From the NCBI RefSeq assembly GCF_900113415.1, contig NZ_FOPH01000005.1, forward strand, positions 124,001 through 188,000: a DNA stretch of 64,000 nucleotides, written 5' to 3'. How positions within the stretch are numbered: position 1 is the first letter of the stretch; the number at the start of each line of letters is the position of its first letter. This document shows positions 55,577-64,000 of this stretch, piece by piece. A program made the translations under genes and the position numbers. Under the pieces are notes generated by a model. The model made no database searches. It was not told the origin of the DNA and saw nothing but the letters and a program-made list of their open reading frames with translations. The stretch comes from Oribacterium sp. WCC10 (lineage in GTDB: Bacteria; Bacillota; Clostridia; Lachnospirales; Lachnospiraceae).

Positions 55577-57328
55577 TTAAGGCTTCAGCTGATAATCATC
55601 GATTATGATCTGAAGACTTTGATTCCCATTATATTCATTAATCTGAGGATAGTAAACCACATCTATTTTGGCATTTCTGCCCTTTTCTCTTAAAAATTCA
55701 TCTCCATTTGTAAATATTAACCCGTCCATTAAGCAACCGGATTCCGAAAGAAGACGCATTTTAACTACATTTCTGTTTTTACCAAATACCTTACAGTCTG
55801 CAATGCCAAGATTTTTGGTGGCAAAACAGGGTTTTTCATTTCCCTTGCCAAACGGCTCCAGCTTTTCAAAATCATGGATGAGGTTATCCGAAATATAATC
55901 AATCGGCATAGGAACATCTATCCAAAGCTTATCAACAAGCTGTTCCTTTCCAAGCGTGCATCTACGGTTAAGTTCTGCTCTGAAACTTTCCACATTCCTC
56001 TCAAGAAGAGTGAATCCTGCAGCCATGGGATGACCTCCCCACTTAAGCAGCAGATCACTAACCTCCTGCAGATGCCCGGACATGGAATACCCTTCTATAC
56101 TTCTTCCGGATCCCTTAACCAAAGGTTCTCCTGCCTCATCACCCTCTGCTCTTGTTATAACAAATGACGGCTTATAGAACCTTTCACGAAGCCTGCCTGC
56201 GATGATACCTGCAAGACTCTCATGGAGCCCTGGGATATAAACAACAAGCACCATGTCTCTCATATAGTACTTCTCCACCATCTCAATCGCCTGATTGGTA
56301 GCCGCAATAGTCATGGTCTTACGGGAATCATTGAGTTCCTTAAGCCTTACAGCCTTATCAAATGCCTCGCTGACATCATCAGTCAGGAAAAGATCCAATG
56401 CTATCTCTGCGGAACGGAGTCTGCCGCCGGCATTGATGCAGGGACCTATAATGTATCCGATATGATATGAAGTGATATGCTCCTGAGTAAGCAGCTCCTG
56501 AACCTGAAGCAAAGCCCTGAGTCCCGGATTTGTGGTCTGCTTAAGCTGCTGCAGCCCAAACTTGACTATGGTTCTGTTCTCATCCTTTAGCTCCATAACA
56601 TCACAGATGGTTGCAATTGCAGCAAATTCAAGGAATTCATAGTACTCCTCCTCAGGAATTGCATGATTCTGATACATCATTATGATGATCTTCCATGCCA
56701 CAACGGCTCCGCATATCTCCGGATAAGGATACCTGTTGTCTTCTCTTTTCGGGTCAACCACCGCACTAGCCGGTGGAAGAATATCTCTGGATTCGCAGCC
56801 GTAGTCCTCATCCTGATTCTGTCGTACGTCATGATGATCCGTAACAAGCACCGTAATTCCAAGTTCTCTTGCATGCTTAAGTTCATCTATAGCTGCAATT
56901 CCGTTATCACAGGTAAGTATGACCTGAACCCCGTCTTCCTTTGCTTTGTTTATAATGTCTACATTAATGCCGTATCCATCCCTGATGCGGTCAGGCAGAA
57001 CATAATCCACCTGAGCCCCAAGTCTTCTTAAGCCCCTGACCAGAATATAAGTGGCACAAACACCGTCCACATCATAGTCTCCGACTACTCTGATATGCTT
57101 TTTCTCAGCGATAGCTCTGTTTAACTGATTCATACATTTGATGGCATCCGGAAGATACAACGGTGAATGAAGATCCTCCTCCAGAGAACCATGCAGAAAC
57201 TGATTTATCTGACTGTCAGAGTTAATATCCCTATTTCTCAATATTCTCGCAGTCACCTGATCGATACCGTATTTGTCGGCTATTGCCTTGAAATCAGCTT
57301 TTTTATTATATAAAAACCATTTTTTCAT
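55577..57328 (-). CDS. recJ: Single-stranded-DNA exonuclease RecJ
   Basis: 583 residues. The DHH-family metal motifs are present: VVGDYDVDGVCATYIL, VTDHHDV and GPCINAGGRLRSA. A DHHA1 domain follows (GKGNEKPC and MRLLSESGCLMDGLIFTNGD in the OB-like part). Degrades ssDNA 5' to 3' in recombination and repair. Ribosome site AAGGAATAT. Confidence 0.93.
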   Translation of the reverse strand: MKKWFLYNKKADFKAIADKYGIDQVTARILRNRDINSDSQINQFLHGSLEEDLHSPLYLPDAIKCMNQLNRAIAEKKHIRVVGDYDVDGVCATYILVRGLRRLGAQVDYVLPDRIRDGYGINVDIINKAKEDGVQVILTCDNGIAAIDELKHARELGITVLVTDHHDVRQNQDEDYGCESRDILPPASAVVDPKREDNRYPYPEICGAVVAWKIIIMMYQNHAIPEEEYYEFLEFAAIATICDVMELKDENRTIVKFGLQQLKQTTNPGLRALLQVQELLTQEHITSYHIGYIIGPCINAGGRLRSAEIALDLFLTDDVSEAFDKAVRLKELNDSRKTMTIAATNQAIEMVEKYYMRDMVLVVYIPGLHESLAGIIAGRLRERFYKPSFVITRAEGDEAGEPLVKGSGRSIEGYSMSGHLQEVSDLLLKWGGHPMAAGFTLLERNVESFRAELNRRCTLGKEQLVDKLWIDVPMPIDYISDNLIHDFEKLEPFGKGNEKPCFATKNLGIADCKVFGKNRNVVKMRLLSESGCLMDGLIFTNGDEFLREKGRNAKIDVVYYPQINEYNGNQSLQIIIDDYQLKP

Positions 57329-57601
57329 ATATATTCCTTATTTATTACCGATAATCTTATGAGAGAGATCCGGGGAAGCGATATAATCAACATTTCCCTT
57401 AATAAATATTACATCTCTGTCCCTTATGGAATTATGACACTTACATCAAAATGATGTATAATACTTTCTTGGCACACACTAAATATATGCAAACAGTGTT
57501 GAGTATATCACAATTCTCAATCATAGTGGTTGTTTTATACTTTGTAATCCCAAAAAAGTTTACACTCATTATTTGACCATTCTTTGGAGATATAAGATTA
57601 T
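57329..57601. other. Divergent promoter region of recJ and the CPBP gene
   Basis: 273 bp without a frame. It contains several AT-rich boxes and the ribosome site TTGGAGATAT of the plus-strand gene. I cannot assign an exact promoter. Confidence 0.3.
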
Positions 57602-58468
57602 ATGAAAAATACTACAAAATCAGCCTTTTCAAAGATTGCCATCGCACTTCTTCTGTTTGAAATCATGTTTCAGTACGGTGGTTTACTATTGACAGAATAT
57701 GGTTCTGATATTTACAGGATTGAGGAGTTTTCACTGATGGTTTCAGGCATTGTTTCAACTATAGTTATTCTTCTCATCTTCGGAACCGCAGACCTGAATC
57801 TCAGATATAAGAAGTTCAATCCTTTGATATTTCTATGGCTTATCCTTATGGTTTACGGTGTGCAGGGTATCGGCAATTTCGTCACCATGCCTCTTATTGA
57901 CTGGCTATCAACTATAGGATATGACATGCAGTATTCCAAAGATGTTGCATCAGGCTATGGCATGACCGGGTTCTGGGCATTTTTTTACACCTTTGCTGCA
58001 GCCCCTGTTCTTGAAGAATGTTTCTTCCGTGGTCTTATCTTTGGTTACCTCAGAAAATACGGAAAAATTTTTGCCATCATCATCACATCCTTCTTTTTCG
58101 GGCTCATGCACTTAAATATCGTGCAGTTCCCTACAGCAGTGTTGATCGGGCTCATTTTTGCATGGACAAGGGATACCTATGGCCTTCCTTTCTCTATCTT
58201 TATACACGCAAGCAACAATATTCTTGCTACTGTAATGAACAATTATATCGAAGAACACATTTCAGTACAGGTCATTTATTTCGTTATGATCTATGGAGGC
58301 ATGCTTGCAATCCTTGTCAGCCTGATCTTCAATTTCAAGCAGATTATCGCCGCATTCAAAAATGAATCCAATCTCCTAGGTATCTGCAGACAGTGGTTCA
58401 CCACCATCCCTGTCATCCTGGTGACAGCATTTTTCCTTATCATAACAGTGCTGAGCATTCTTATATAA
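57602..58468 (+). CDS. CPBP-family intramembrane metalloprotease
   Basis: 288 residues, about eight membrane segments. The CPBP (Abi/CAAX) motifs are complete: motif 1 APVLEECFFRGLIFGYLRK near residue 138, motif 2 FFFGLMHLN, and motif 3 FIHASNNIL. In bacteria the family acts in bacteriocin immunity, signalling or prenyl-protein processing; the substrate here is unknown. Stands alone, convergent with the HerA-like gene. Confidence 0.88.
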   Translation: MKNTTKSAFSKIAIALLLFEIMFQYGGLLLTEYGSDIYRIEEFSLMVSGIVSTIVILLIFGTADLNLRYKKFNPLIFLWLILMVYGVQGIGNFVTMPLIDWLSTIGYDMQYSKDVASGYGMTGFWAFFYTFAAAPVLEECFFRGLIFGYLRKYGKIFAIIITSFFFGLMHLNIVQFPTAVLIGLIFAWTRDTYGLPFSIFIHASNNILATVMNNYIEEHISVQVIYFVMIYGGMLAILVSLIFNFKQIIAAFKNESNLLGICRQWFTTIPVILVTAFFLIITVLSILI

Positions 58469-58533
58469 TGCTCCACCACATAAGCGCACCTGTCAGGGAG
58501 TAATTCCCACTGGCAATTATCCTTTTATATCAC

Positions 58534-58580
58534 AAAAGACTTTGTTCCGGGCTTTTACAGCCTTAAACAAAGTCTTTTTT
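58534..58580. terminator. Shared terminator of convergent genes
   Basis: AAAAGACTTTGTT pairs with AACAAAGTCTTTTTT; T-runs on both strands suit the convergent CPBP and HerA-like genes. Confidence 0.8.
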
Positions 58581-58649
58581 ACTATCATACAAGTATCTCA
58601 TGACGTGAGTGTCAAAAGCATTTTCCAATCACTGATGATAAGCAACACA

Positions 58650-60209
58650 TCATTTATTGAACAAAGTATCAAGGATGCCTCTTCCAAGTGCCGCGCCGAT
58701 ATTTCCGCCAACGCGCTTGCCAAAGCTTCCAAGGAAAGTCTTTCCGATGGCGCCTCCGGCTTCACGCCCCAAAGTTCCCGCTGTAGATCTTCCTACAGAT
58801 TTCACTGCATTTGTTTTTGTTCTGTCAAGCTTAGCCTGTGCCTTTGCCCTCTCAGCCGCCTCCTTTTCAGCCTGCTTTTCCGCTTCCATTCTCGCAGCTT
58901 CCGCAGTTGCTTCATCAGTAAGCCTCTTAAAGAACTCATATGCCGAGTCTCTGTCTATGGTTTCATCATATTTACCGCAAAGATCAGATCTGTTTATGAC
59001 AGCAAGCCTGGAAGTATCATCCACGGGTCCCATCATGGATCTCGGCGGAAGCACCTTACAGTTCCTCACCATCTCAGGTTTTCCTTCATTATCAAGGAAA
59101 GAAATGAGCGCTTCGCCTGTTCCCAGGTTTTGAAGTACCGTTGCAGTATCAAAGTTCTTATTAACCCGGAACGATGACGCAGCCGCTTTAACCTTCTTCT
59201 CTTCAGCAGGGGTATACGCATGAAGTGCATGCTGAACCTTATTCCCAAGCTGTGCAAGTACACCATCGGGGATATCTGAAGGATTCTGAGTTATGAAATA
59301 AACGCCTATTCCTTTTGACCGAATCAGCTTGACAACCTGCTCGATCTTATCTACCAGCACCTTTGGAGCACCATTAAACAGAAGATGTGCTTCGTCAAAG
59401 AAAAATACCATCTTAGGCTTTTCCGGATCTCCCATCTCAGGCATCTGTTCAAAAAGCTCAGAAAGCATATAGAGCATAAATGTGGAATAAATCACAGGGT
59501 TCTGTATGGTACTCTCGGCATCAAGAATGTTGATCATTCCCTTGCCGGCACCGTCAGTTTTGAAGAAGTCATGAATGTCTATCGCAGGTTCTCCGAAGAA
59601 ACTGTCACCTCCGGCTGTCTCCAACGCTACTACAGAACGAAGTATCGCATTCAGAGAAGCTGTAGTCATGTTTCCATACTCTGCACTGTACTTCTTGTTA
59701 TTCTGGGCAACATACTGAACCATGGCGCGCAGATCCTTTGAATCCAGCAGGAGCAGATTCTCCTCATCAGCTATTCTGAAAATGATGGTCAGTATATTCG
59801 CCTGAAGATCAGTCAAACCAAGAATACGTGAAAGTAAAGTAGGGCCGAATTCACTGACGGTGGTACGCAGAGGGAGTCCTTTTCTGCCACTGATATCCCA
59901 AAACTGTGTAGGATATGCCTGATATGAAAATCCTGCATCGGAGAGTCCGAATTTCTCAATTCGTTTTCTCATATCATCGCTATCAACTCCGGGAGCAATC
60001 ATTCCTGCGAGATCCCCCTTTACATCAGAGAGAAATACAGGAACTCCCATATCACTGAATGACTCTGCCATAACTTTCAGTGTCACTGTCTTTCCTGTTC
60101 CGGTAGCACCCGCGATAAGTCCGTGTCTGTTTGCCATACCGGGCAATATACATACCTTTTCGGATGTATCAACATCAAGCCCCATCCAAACCTTATTTTC
60201 AAATACCAT
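58650..60209 (-). CDS. HerA-like ATPase (DUF853)
   Basis: 519 residues; ATG 60209 after GAGGAGG is chosen over an upstream GTG. Walker A LIAGATGTGKTVTLK near residue 33, Walker B KMVFFFDEAHLLF, and VYFITQNPSDIPDGVLAQLG as the sensor region. An Ala/Glu/Lys-rich helical stretch and a Gly-rich tail follow. Members of this COG0433 group are common single genes in bacteria with a proposed DNA translocase role. Confidence 0.9.
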   Translation of the reverse strand: MVFENKVWMGLDVDTSEKVCILPGMANRHGLIAGATGTGKTVTLKVMAESFSDMGVPVFLSDVKGDLAGMIAPGVDSDDMRKRIEKFGLSDAGFSYQAYPTQFWDISGRKGLPLRTTVSEFGPTLLSRILGLTDLQANILTIIFRIADEENLLLLDSKDLRAMVQYVAQNNKKYSAEYGNMTTASLNAILRSVVALETAGGDSFFGEPAIDIHDFFKTDGAGKGMINILDAESTIQNPVIYSTFMLYMLSELFEQMPEMGDPEKPKMVFFFDEAHLLFNGAPKVLVDKIEQVVKLIRSKGIGVYFITQNPSDIPDGVLAQLGNKVQHALHAYTPAEEKKVKAAASSFRVNKNFDTATVLQNLGTGEALISFLDNEGKPEMVRNCKVLPPRSMMGPVDDTSRLAVINRSDLCGKYDETIDRDSAYEFFKRLTDEATAEAARMEAEKQAEKEAAERAKAQAKLDRTKTNAVKSVGRSTAGTLGREAGGAIGKTFLGSFGKRVGGNIGAALGRGILDTLFNK

Positions 60210-60468
60210 AAATGAATGCCTCCTCACCTATCACCGCTGATTTTAAGCCGTTATTCTGACATACAGTCATATCAGTAGGACTCTGTAAATGAATTTTTCG
60301 TATTATCCTATTATTTACAGATGTCTTTTTGATCTCTTTATTATTAACCTGCGTAACCATCAGGTATTAAGTACACAAAACATACCTTCTCTGCATCTAT
60401 TTTAACACAAGCAAAAGGCAAATTTATACTATGAGAGTATCTTTTCACATAACAGCAAAACCAGCGCT

Positions 60469-61206
60469 TCAGGCTATTCCGAGAAGTTCCTCTGCATGCT
60501 TTACAAGTGCATTGTCAGGAGCCTTAACATCACCCAATGTATACTTGATTCCAAGCTTCTCATACTTGAAAACACCGAGACTGTGATATGGCAGTACCTC
60601 AACCTTCTTCACTGTCTTAAGAGTATCTATGAACTTCCTGGTCGCAATGAGCTCTTCATCGGAATCAGTAAGTCCCGGAACCAGCACATGACGTATCCAC
60701 ATATCTACGCCCTGCTCGCTAAGATATGAGCAACAATCAAGTATGTTCCTGTTGGTATGTCCGGTAAGCTTCTTATGCTTTTCATCATCGATTTCCTTGA
60801 TATCAAAAAGCACTGTATCGGTAACTTTGATAAGACGATTGAACTTACTGAAGAATGGCTCCTCCCTTGTAAAAGGCTGCGCAGAAGTATCGAGACATGT
60901 GTTGATACCCATAGCCTTAGCCTTTTCAAAGAGATCAATGACGAAATCTATCTGGATGAGCGGATCACCACCGCTTACAGTTATTCCTCCATCTTCGCCC
61001 CAATAATCACGGTATCTGACTGCGTGTTCGAGAATATCGTCTGCTGTACGCATATCTTCACTATGAAAGTCCCAGGTATCAGGATTATGGCAATAGCGGC
61101 AGCGCATATTGCATCCCTTAAGAAATACTATGTATCTCACTCCGGGACCATCTACAGATCCAAATGTTTCAATGCTGTGGATTGCTCCTTTAATTGCTTC
61201 AGCCAT
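60469..61206 (-). CDS. pflA: Pyruvate formate-lyase-activating enzyme
   Basis: 245 residues from ATG 61206 (AGGAGGAACG upstream). Radical SAM motif CNMRCRYCHNPDTWDF near residue 29, then GGITVSGGDPLIQ. It generates the glycyl radical on PflB under anaerobic conditions. Lies downstream of pflB on the same strand with a terminator between, so it is probably expressed partly by read-through. Confidence 0.95.
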   Translation of the reverse strand: MAEAIKGAIHSIETFGSVDGPGVRYIVFLKGCNMRCRYCHNPDTWDFHSEDMRTADDILEHAVRYRDYWGEDGGITVSGGDPLIQIDFVIDLFEKAKAMGINTCLDTSAQPFTREEPFFSKFNRLIKVTDTVLFDIKEIDDEKHKKLTGHTNRNILDCCSYLSEQGVDMWIRHVLVPGLTDSDEELIATRKFIDTLKTVKKVEVLPYHSLGVFKYEKLGIKYTLGDVKAPDNALVKHAEELLGIA

Positions 61207-61275
61207 AATCGTTCCTCCTGAATAAATAACTTTGTGTTCAATCATGTTCCGTCACGATCCAACACATTTGAGATA

Positions 61276-61309
61276 AAACAAACCGCCACTCTCAAAAGAA
61301 AGCGGCGGC
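61276..61309 (-). terminator. Terminator between pflB and pflA
   Basis: CCGCCGCT pairs with AGTGGCGG on the minus strand, followed by TTTGTTTT. Confidence 0.7.
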
Positions 61310-61472
61310 CTGTTTTCAAAGTTCTTTTGTATTATCTTATTTCCTGAGCCATTATCATAAAACGATACCAGAGTCAAATACATGACAACTCATTAATGAC
61401 ACTCAATGAATAAATAAACGGAACTTATGTCCCTGAATCATTGAATGACTCAGTATTTCAGAATTTGTAAAA

Positions 61473-63719
61473 TCAGAGTGCCTTATGCTCAGTTCTTGAA
61501 ATTACATCAAGCTGCTGCTCTCTTGTAAGATCGATGAACTTAACTGCATAACCTGATACACGGATTGTAAAGTTAGCGTACTCTGGCTTCTCTGGGTGCT
61601 CCATAGCATCCTTAAGCTTCTCAACACCAAACACATTTACATTTACGTGATGAGCGCCCTTTGAGAAGTAACCGTCCATAACTCTTACGAGTGTTGTAGC
61701 CTGCTCATCCTCGTTATGTCCGAGTGCTGAAGGGTTGATTGTCTGAGTATTTGAAATACCGTCAAGTGCATACTCATAAGGAAGCTTTGCAACCGAGTTA
61801 AGAGATGCAAGAAGTCCTGAGTTCTCTGCACCGTAGCTTGGGTTTGCTCCAGGTGAAAGTGGAGCACCTGCCGGACGTCCGTCAGGCATAGCACCTGTTG
61901 CCTTACCGTATACTACGTTTGATGTGATAGTAAGGATAGATGTTGTAGGCTCTGAATCTCTGTAGGTGTGGTGCTTCTTGATCTTGTTAAGGAATGTCTT
62001 AAGAAGATCAACAGCGATCTCATCTGCACGGTCATCATCATTACCATACTTAGGGAAATCACCCTCAACCTCATAATCTACTACAAGGCCATCCTCATCA
62101 CGAACAGTCTTAACCTTAGCATACTTGATAGCTGAAAGTGAATCTACTACGTGTGAGAAGCCTGCGATACCTGTAGCGAATGTGCGGCGTACATCTGTAT
62201 CGATAAGAGCCATCTCAGCTGCCTCATAGAAGTACTTGTCGTGCATGTACTGGATAAGATTAAGAACGTTTACATAAACGCCTGCAAGCCAATCCATCAT
62301 CTGATCATACTTGTGGCAAACCTCATCATAGTCAAGGTACTCTGATGTGATAGGCTTGTACTCAGGTCCGATCTGCTCCTTAAGCTTCTCATCAACACCG
62401 CCGTTGATAGCGTAAAGGAGGCACTTTGCAAGGTTTGCACGAGCTCCGAAGAACTGCATCTCCTTACCTGTCTGTGTAGCAGATACACAGCAGCAGATTG
62501 AGTAATCATCGCCCCATACAGGTCTCATAACATCATCATTCTCATACTGGATAGAAGATGTTGTTACAGAGATCTTTGCAGCATACTTCTTGAATGTCTC
62601 AGGAAGTCTCTTTGTATAAAGAACTGTAAGGTTTGGCTCCGGTGCAGGTCCCATGTTCTCAAGTGTGTGAAGGAAACGGTAATCGTTCTTTGTAACCATT
62701 GAACGACCATCCTGACCCATACCTGCAACCTCAAGTGTAGCCCATACAGGGTCACCTGAGAAAAGCTGATTGTATGAAGGAATTCTTGCGAACTTAACCA
62801 TACGAAGCTTCATAACGAAATGATCGATAAGCTCCTGAGCTTCCTTCTCTGTAAGAGTACCCTCTTTAAGGTCTCTTGTGATATAGATATCAAGGAATGT
62901 AGATACACGACCTACTGACATTGCGGCACCGTTCTGTGTCTTGATGGCAGCAAGGTATCCAAAGTAAAGCCACTGAACAGCTTCCTTTGCATTCTTGGCA
63001 GGAACAGAAATGTCATAGCCGTAAGATGCAGCCATCTCCTTCATCTGACGGAGTGCTCTCATCTGATCAGCGATTTCTTCTCTCTGACGAACGATCGCAT
63101 CTGTCATTGTTCCATCGCCACAGTTGTCGAAATCCTTCTTCTTCTCTTCGATAAGGAAGTCGATACCGTAAAGGGCGATTCTTCTATAGTCGCCAACGAT
63201 ACGTCCACGGCCGTATGTATCAGGAAGACCTGTGAGGATATGAGCGTGACGAACCTTCTTCATCTCCGGTGTGTAAGCATCAAATACTCCCTGATTGTGT
63301 GTCTTGTGATACTCTGTGAAAATCTTGTGAAGAAGCGGATCCGGTGTATAACCGTATGTTGTACAAGCCTGCTCTGCCATCTTGATTCCGCCGTATGGCA
63401 TGAATGCTCTCTTAAGAGGCTTATCAGTCTGAAGACCCACTACCTGCTCCTTATCCTTGGAATCGGCAGTAATGTAAGCAGCATCGTATGCTGTGATACC
63501 GGAAACAACCTTTGTCTCCATATCAAGAACTCCGCCCTTAGCTCTCTCTTCCTTCTGTAATCCCTGAACCTCATCCCAGAGCTCCTTTGTAGCATCTGTA
63601 GGTCCCTCAAGGAAACTATCATCACCATCATATGGTGTGTAGTTGTTCTGAATGAATGAACGTACGTTTACGTCACTTGTCCAATGTCCGGCATTAAAGC
63701 CTCTCCATTCCTCTCTCAT
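61473..63719 (-). CDS. pflB: Formate C-acetyltransferase (pyruvate formate-lyase)
   Basis: 748 residues, normal PflB length. The adjacent catalytic cysteines lie in [16 protein letters not shown] and the glycyl-radical loop near the C-terminus is [15 protein letters not shown]. Cleaves pyruvate with CoA to acetyl-CoA and formate, the main route from pyruvate in mixed-acid fermenters. A strong promoter and a folded leader precede it. Ribosome site TTGGAGGAAAAG. Confidence 0.97.
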   Translation of the reverse strand: MREEWRGFNAGHWTSDVNVRSFIQNNYTPYDGDDSFLEGPTDATKELWDEVQGLQKEERAKGGVLDMETKVVSGITAYDAAYITADSKDKEQVVGLQTDKPLKRAFMPYGGIKMAEQACTTYGYTPDPLLHKIFTEYHKTHNQGVFDAYTPEMKKVRHAHILTGLPDTYGRGRIVGDYRRIALYGIDFLIEEKKKDFDNCGDGTMTDAIVRQREEIADQMRALRQMKEMAASYGYDISVPAKNAKEAVQWLYFGYLAAIKTQNGAAMSVGRVSTFLDIYITRDLKEGTLTEKEAQELIDHFVMKLRMVKFARIPSYNQLFSGDPVWATLEVAGMGQDGRSMVTKNDYRFLHTLENMGPAPEPNLTVLYTKRLPETFKKYAAKISVTTSSIQYENDDVMRPVWGDDYSICCCVSATQTGKEMQFFGARANLAKCLLYAINGGVDEKLKEQIGPEYKPITSEYLDYDEVCHKYDQMMDWLAGVYVNVLNLIQYMHDKYFYEAAEMALIDTDVRRTFATGIAGFSHVVDSLSAIKYAKVKTVRDEDGLVVDYEVEGDFPKYGNDDDRADEIAVDLLKTFLNKIKKHHTYRDSEPTTSILTITSNVVYGKATGAMPDGRPAGAPLSPGANPSYGAENSGLLASLNSVAKLPYEYALDGISNTQTINPSALGHNEDEQATTLVRVMDGYFSKGAHHVNVNVFGVEKLKDAMEHPEKPEYANFTIRVSGYAVKFIDLTREQQLDVISRTEHKAL

Positions 63720-63755
63720 GTCTTTTCCTCCAATATAACCTTTGTCTTATCTTAA

Positions 63756-63819
63756 GTATCAGTCCCTAATATCTACATCGGTCTTCCCCGTCACCTCTGT
63801 AGCTCTCCTCCTCTGATAC
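63756..63819 (-). promoter_or_regulatory. Folded 5' leader of pflB
   Basis: GTATCAG/CTGATAC closes a 64-nt domain with CTACA/TGTAG inside and GGAGGAGA in the first strand. Could affect translation or stability of the pflB message. I do not recognise it as a ZTP or tetrahydrofolate riboswitch. Confidence 0.4.
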
Positions 63820-63850
63820 ATAAAGAATAAACCTGTAAGCCCGAATTGTA

Positions 63851-63866
63851 TGTTGCCTATGCAACA
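63851..63866. promoter_or_regulatory. Palindrome in the pflB promoter region
   Basis: TGTTGCCTATGCAACA, a 6-bp inverted repeat with 4-bp spacer between the promoter and the folded leader, a possible regulator site. Confidence 0.35.
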
Positions 63867-63913
63867 TTAATTAAATTTATGTATACAGAATACCAATCAA
63901 TTCAAGCATCGAA

Positions 63914-63942
63914 AGTATATTATTTTGATAATAATTAGTCAA
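63914..63942 (-). promoter_or_regulatory. Sigma-A promoter of pflB
   Basis: On the minus strand TTGACT (63937-63942), a 17-bp spacer and TATACT (63914-63919). Near-consensus, and the only such match in the region upstream of pflB. Confidence 0.75.
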
Positions 63943-64000
63943 TATAGCAAAGGTCTTAATTTTGCATGTTTTCATATAAAAACACTAAGCTTTATAAGTT

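Noticed and set aside
1-64000. CRISPR array, rRNA or tRNA genes, including a suppressor tRNA
   Set aside because: I saw no regularly spaced repeats, no rRNA sequence, and no tRNA-like T-loop (GGTTCGAATCC type) in either strand by eye. A tRNA scan would be decisive.

Overview
The window reads as low-GC Clostridia chromosome, most likely a Lachnospiraceae (Butyrivibrio-like) anaerobe. The basis is a pyruvate formate-lyase plus activating enzyme pair, a two-domain 2-hydroxyacyl-CoA dehydratase activase, DhaL/DhaM, AGGAGG-type ribosome sites, and MobC/relaxase/DUF6040 mobilisation genes of the kind I associate with that family. This is recognition by eye; no search was run.

Layout. 1-7.19 kb is chromosome: a diguanylate cyclase running off the left edge, a sugar-binding lipoprotein, a secreted wall-repeat protein, an AAA-ATPase/PD-(D/E)XK protein, two copies of a leader-like RNA element, and dhaL-dhaM. 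7.19-39.03 kb is an integrated mobile island of about 31.8 kb. It is bounded by a 32-bp direct repeat: one copy is the 3' end of the rlmL-type methyltransferase gene at 39.0 kb, the other lies at 7.19 kb. 39-64 kb is housekeeping chromosome: rlmL-like, DUF1700, aspS, hisS, lysA, pyk, a rhomboid-like protein, the 1460-residue activase, glyA, recJ, a CPBP protease, a HerA-like ATPase, pflA and pflB.

The island holds two tandem tyrosine recombinases, an oriT-like structure with mobC, relaxase and DUF6040, a cluster of small DUF6075/HTH genes, a large structured RNA of about 570 nt, a SatD-like protein, and a complete type 1 BREX operon (regulator, brxA, brxB, brxC, pglX, pglZ, brxL). Between pglX and pglZ the operon carries three extra genes: a coiled-coil lipoprotein, a signal-peptide EndA-type nuclease and a DUF1016/PD-(D/E)XK nuclease. 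The island is therefore a mobilizable defence element whose BREX operon also encodes exported proteins.

Three things stand out. (1) Several island genes (relaxase, mobC, DUF6040, two unknowns, perhaps the exported nuclease) have otherwise intact frames interrupted only by TAG, at least 11 times, never by TAA or TGA, while none of the 19 complete chromosomal genes here ends in TAG. (2) brxC is split by one extra A in an A7 tract. (3) The 9.66-10.23 kb stretch folds by eye into a large multi-helix RNA with a pseudoknot and two terminators, in the size class of ROOL-type ornate RNAs.
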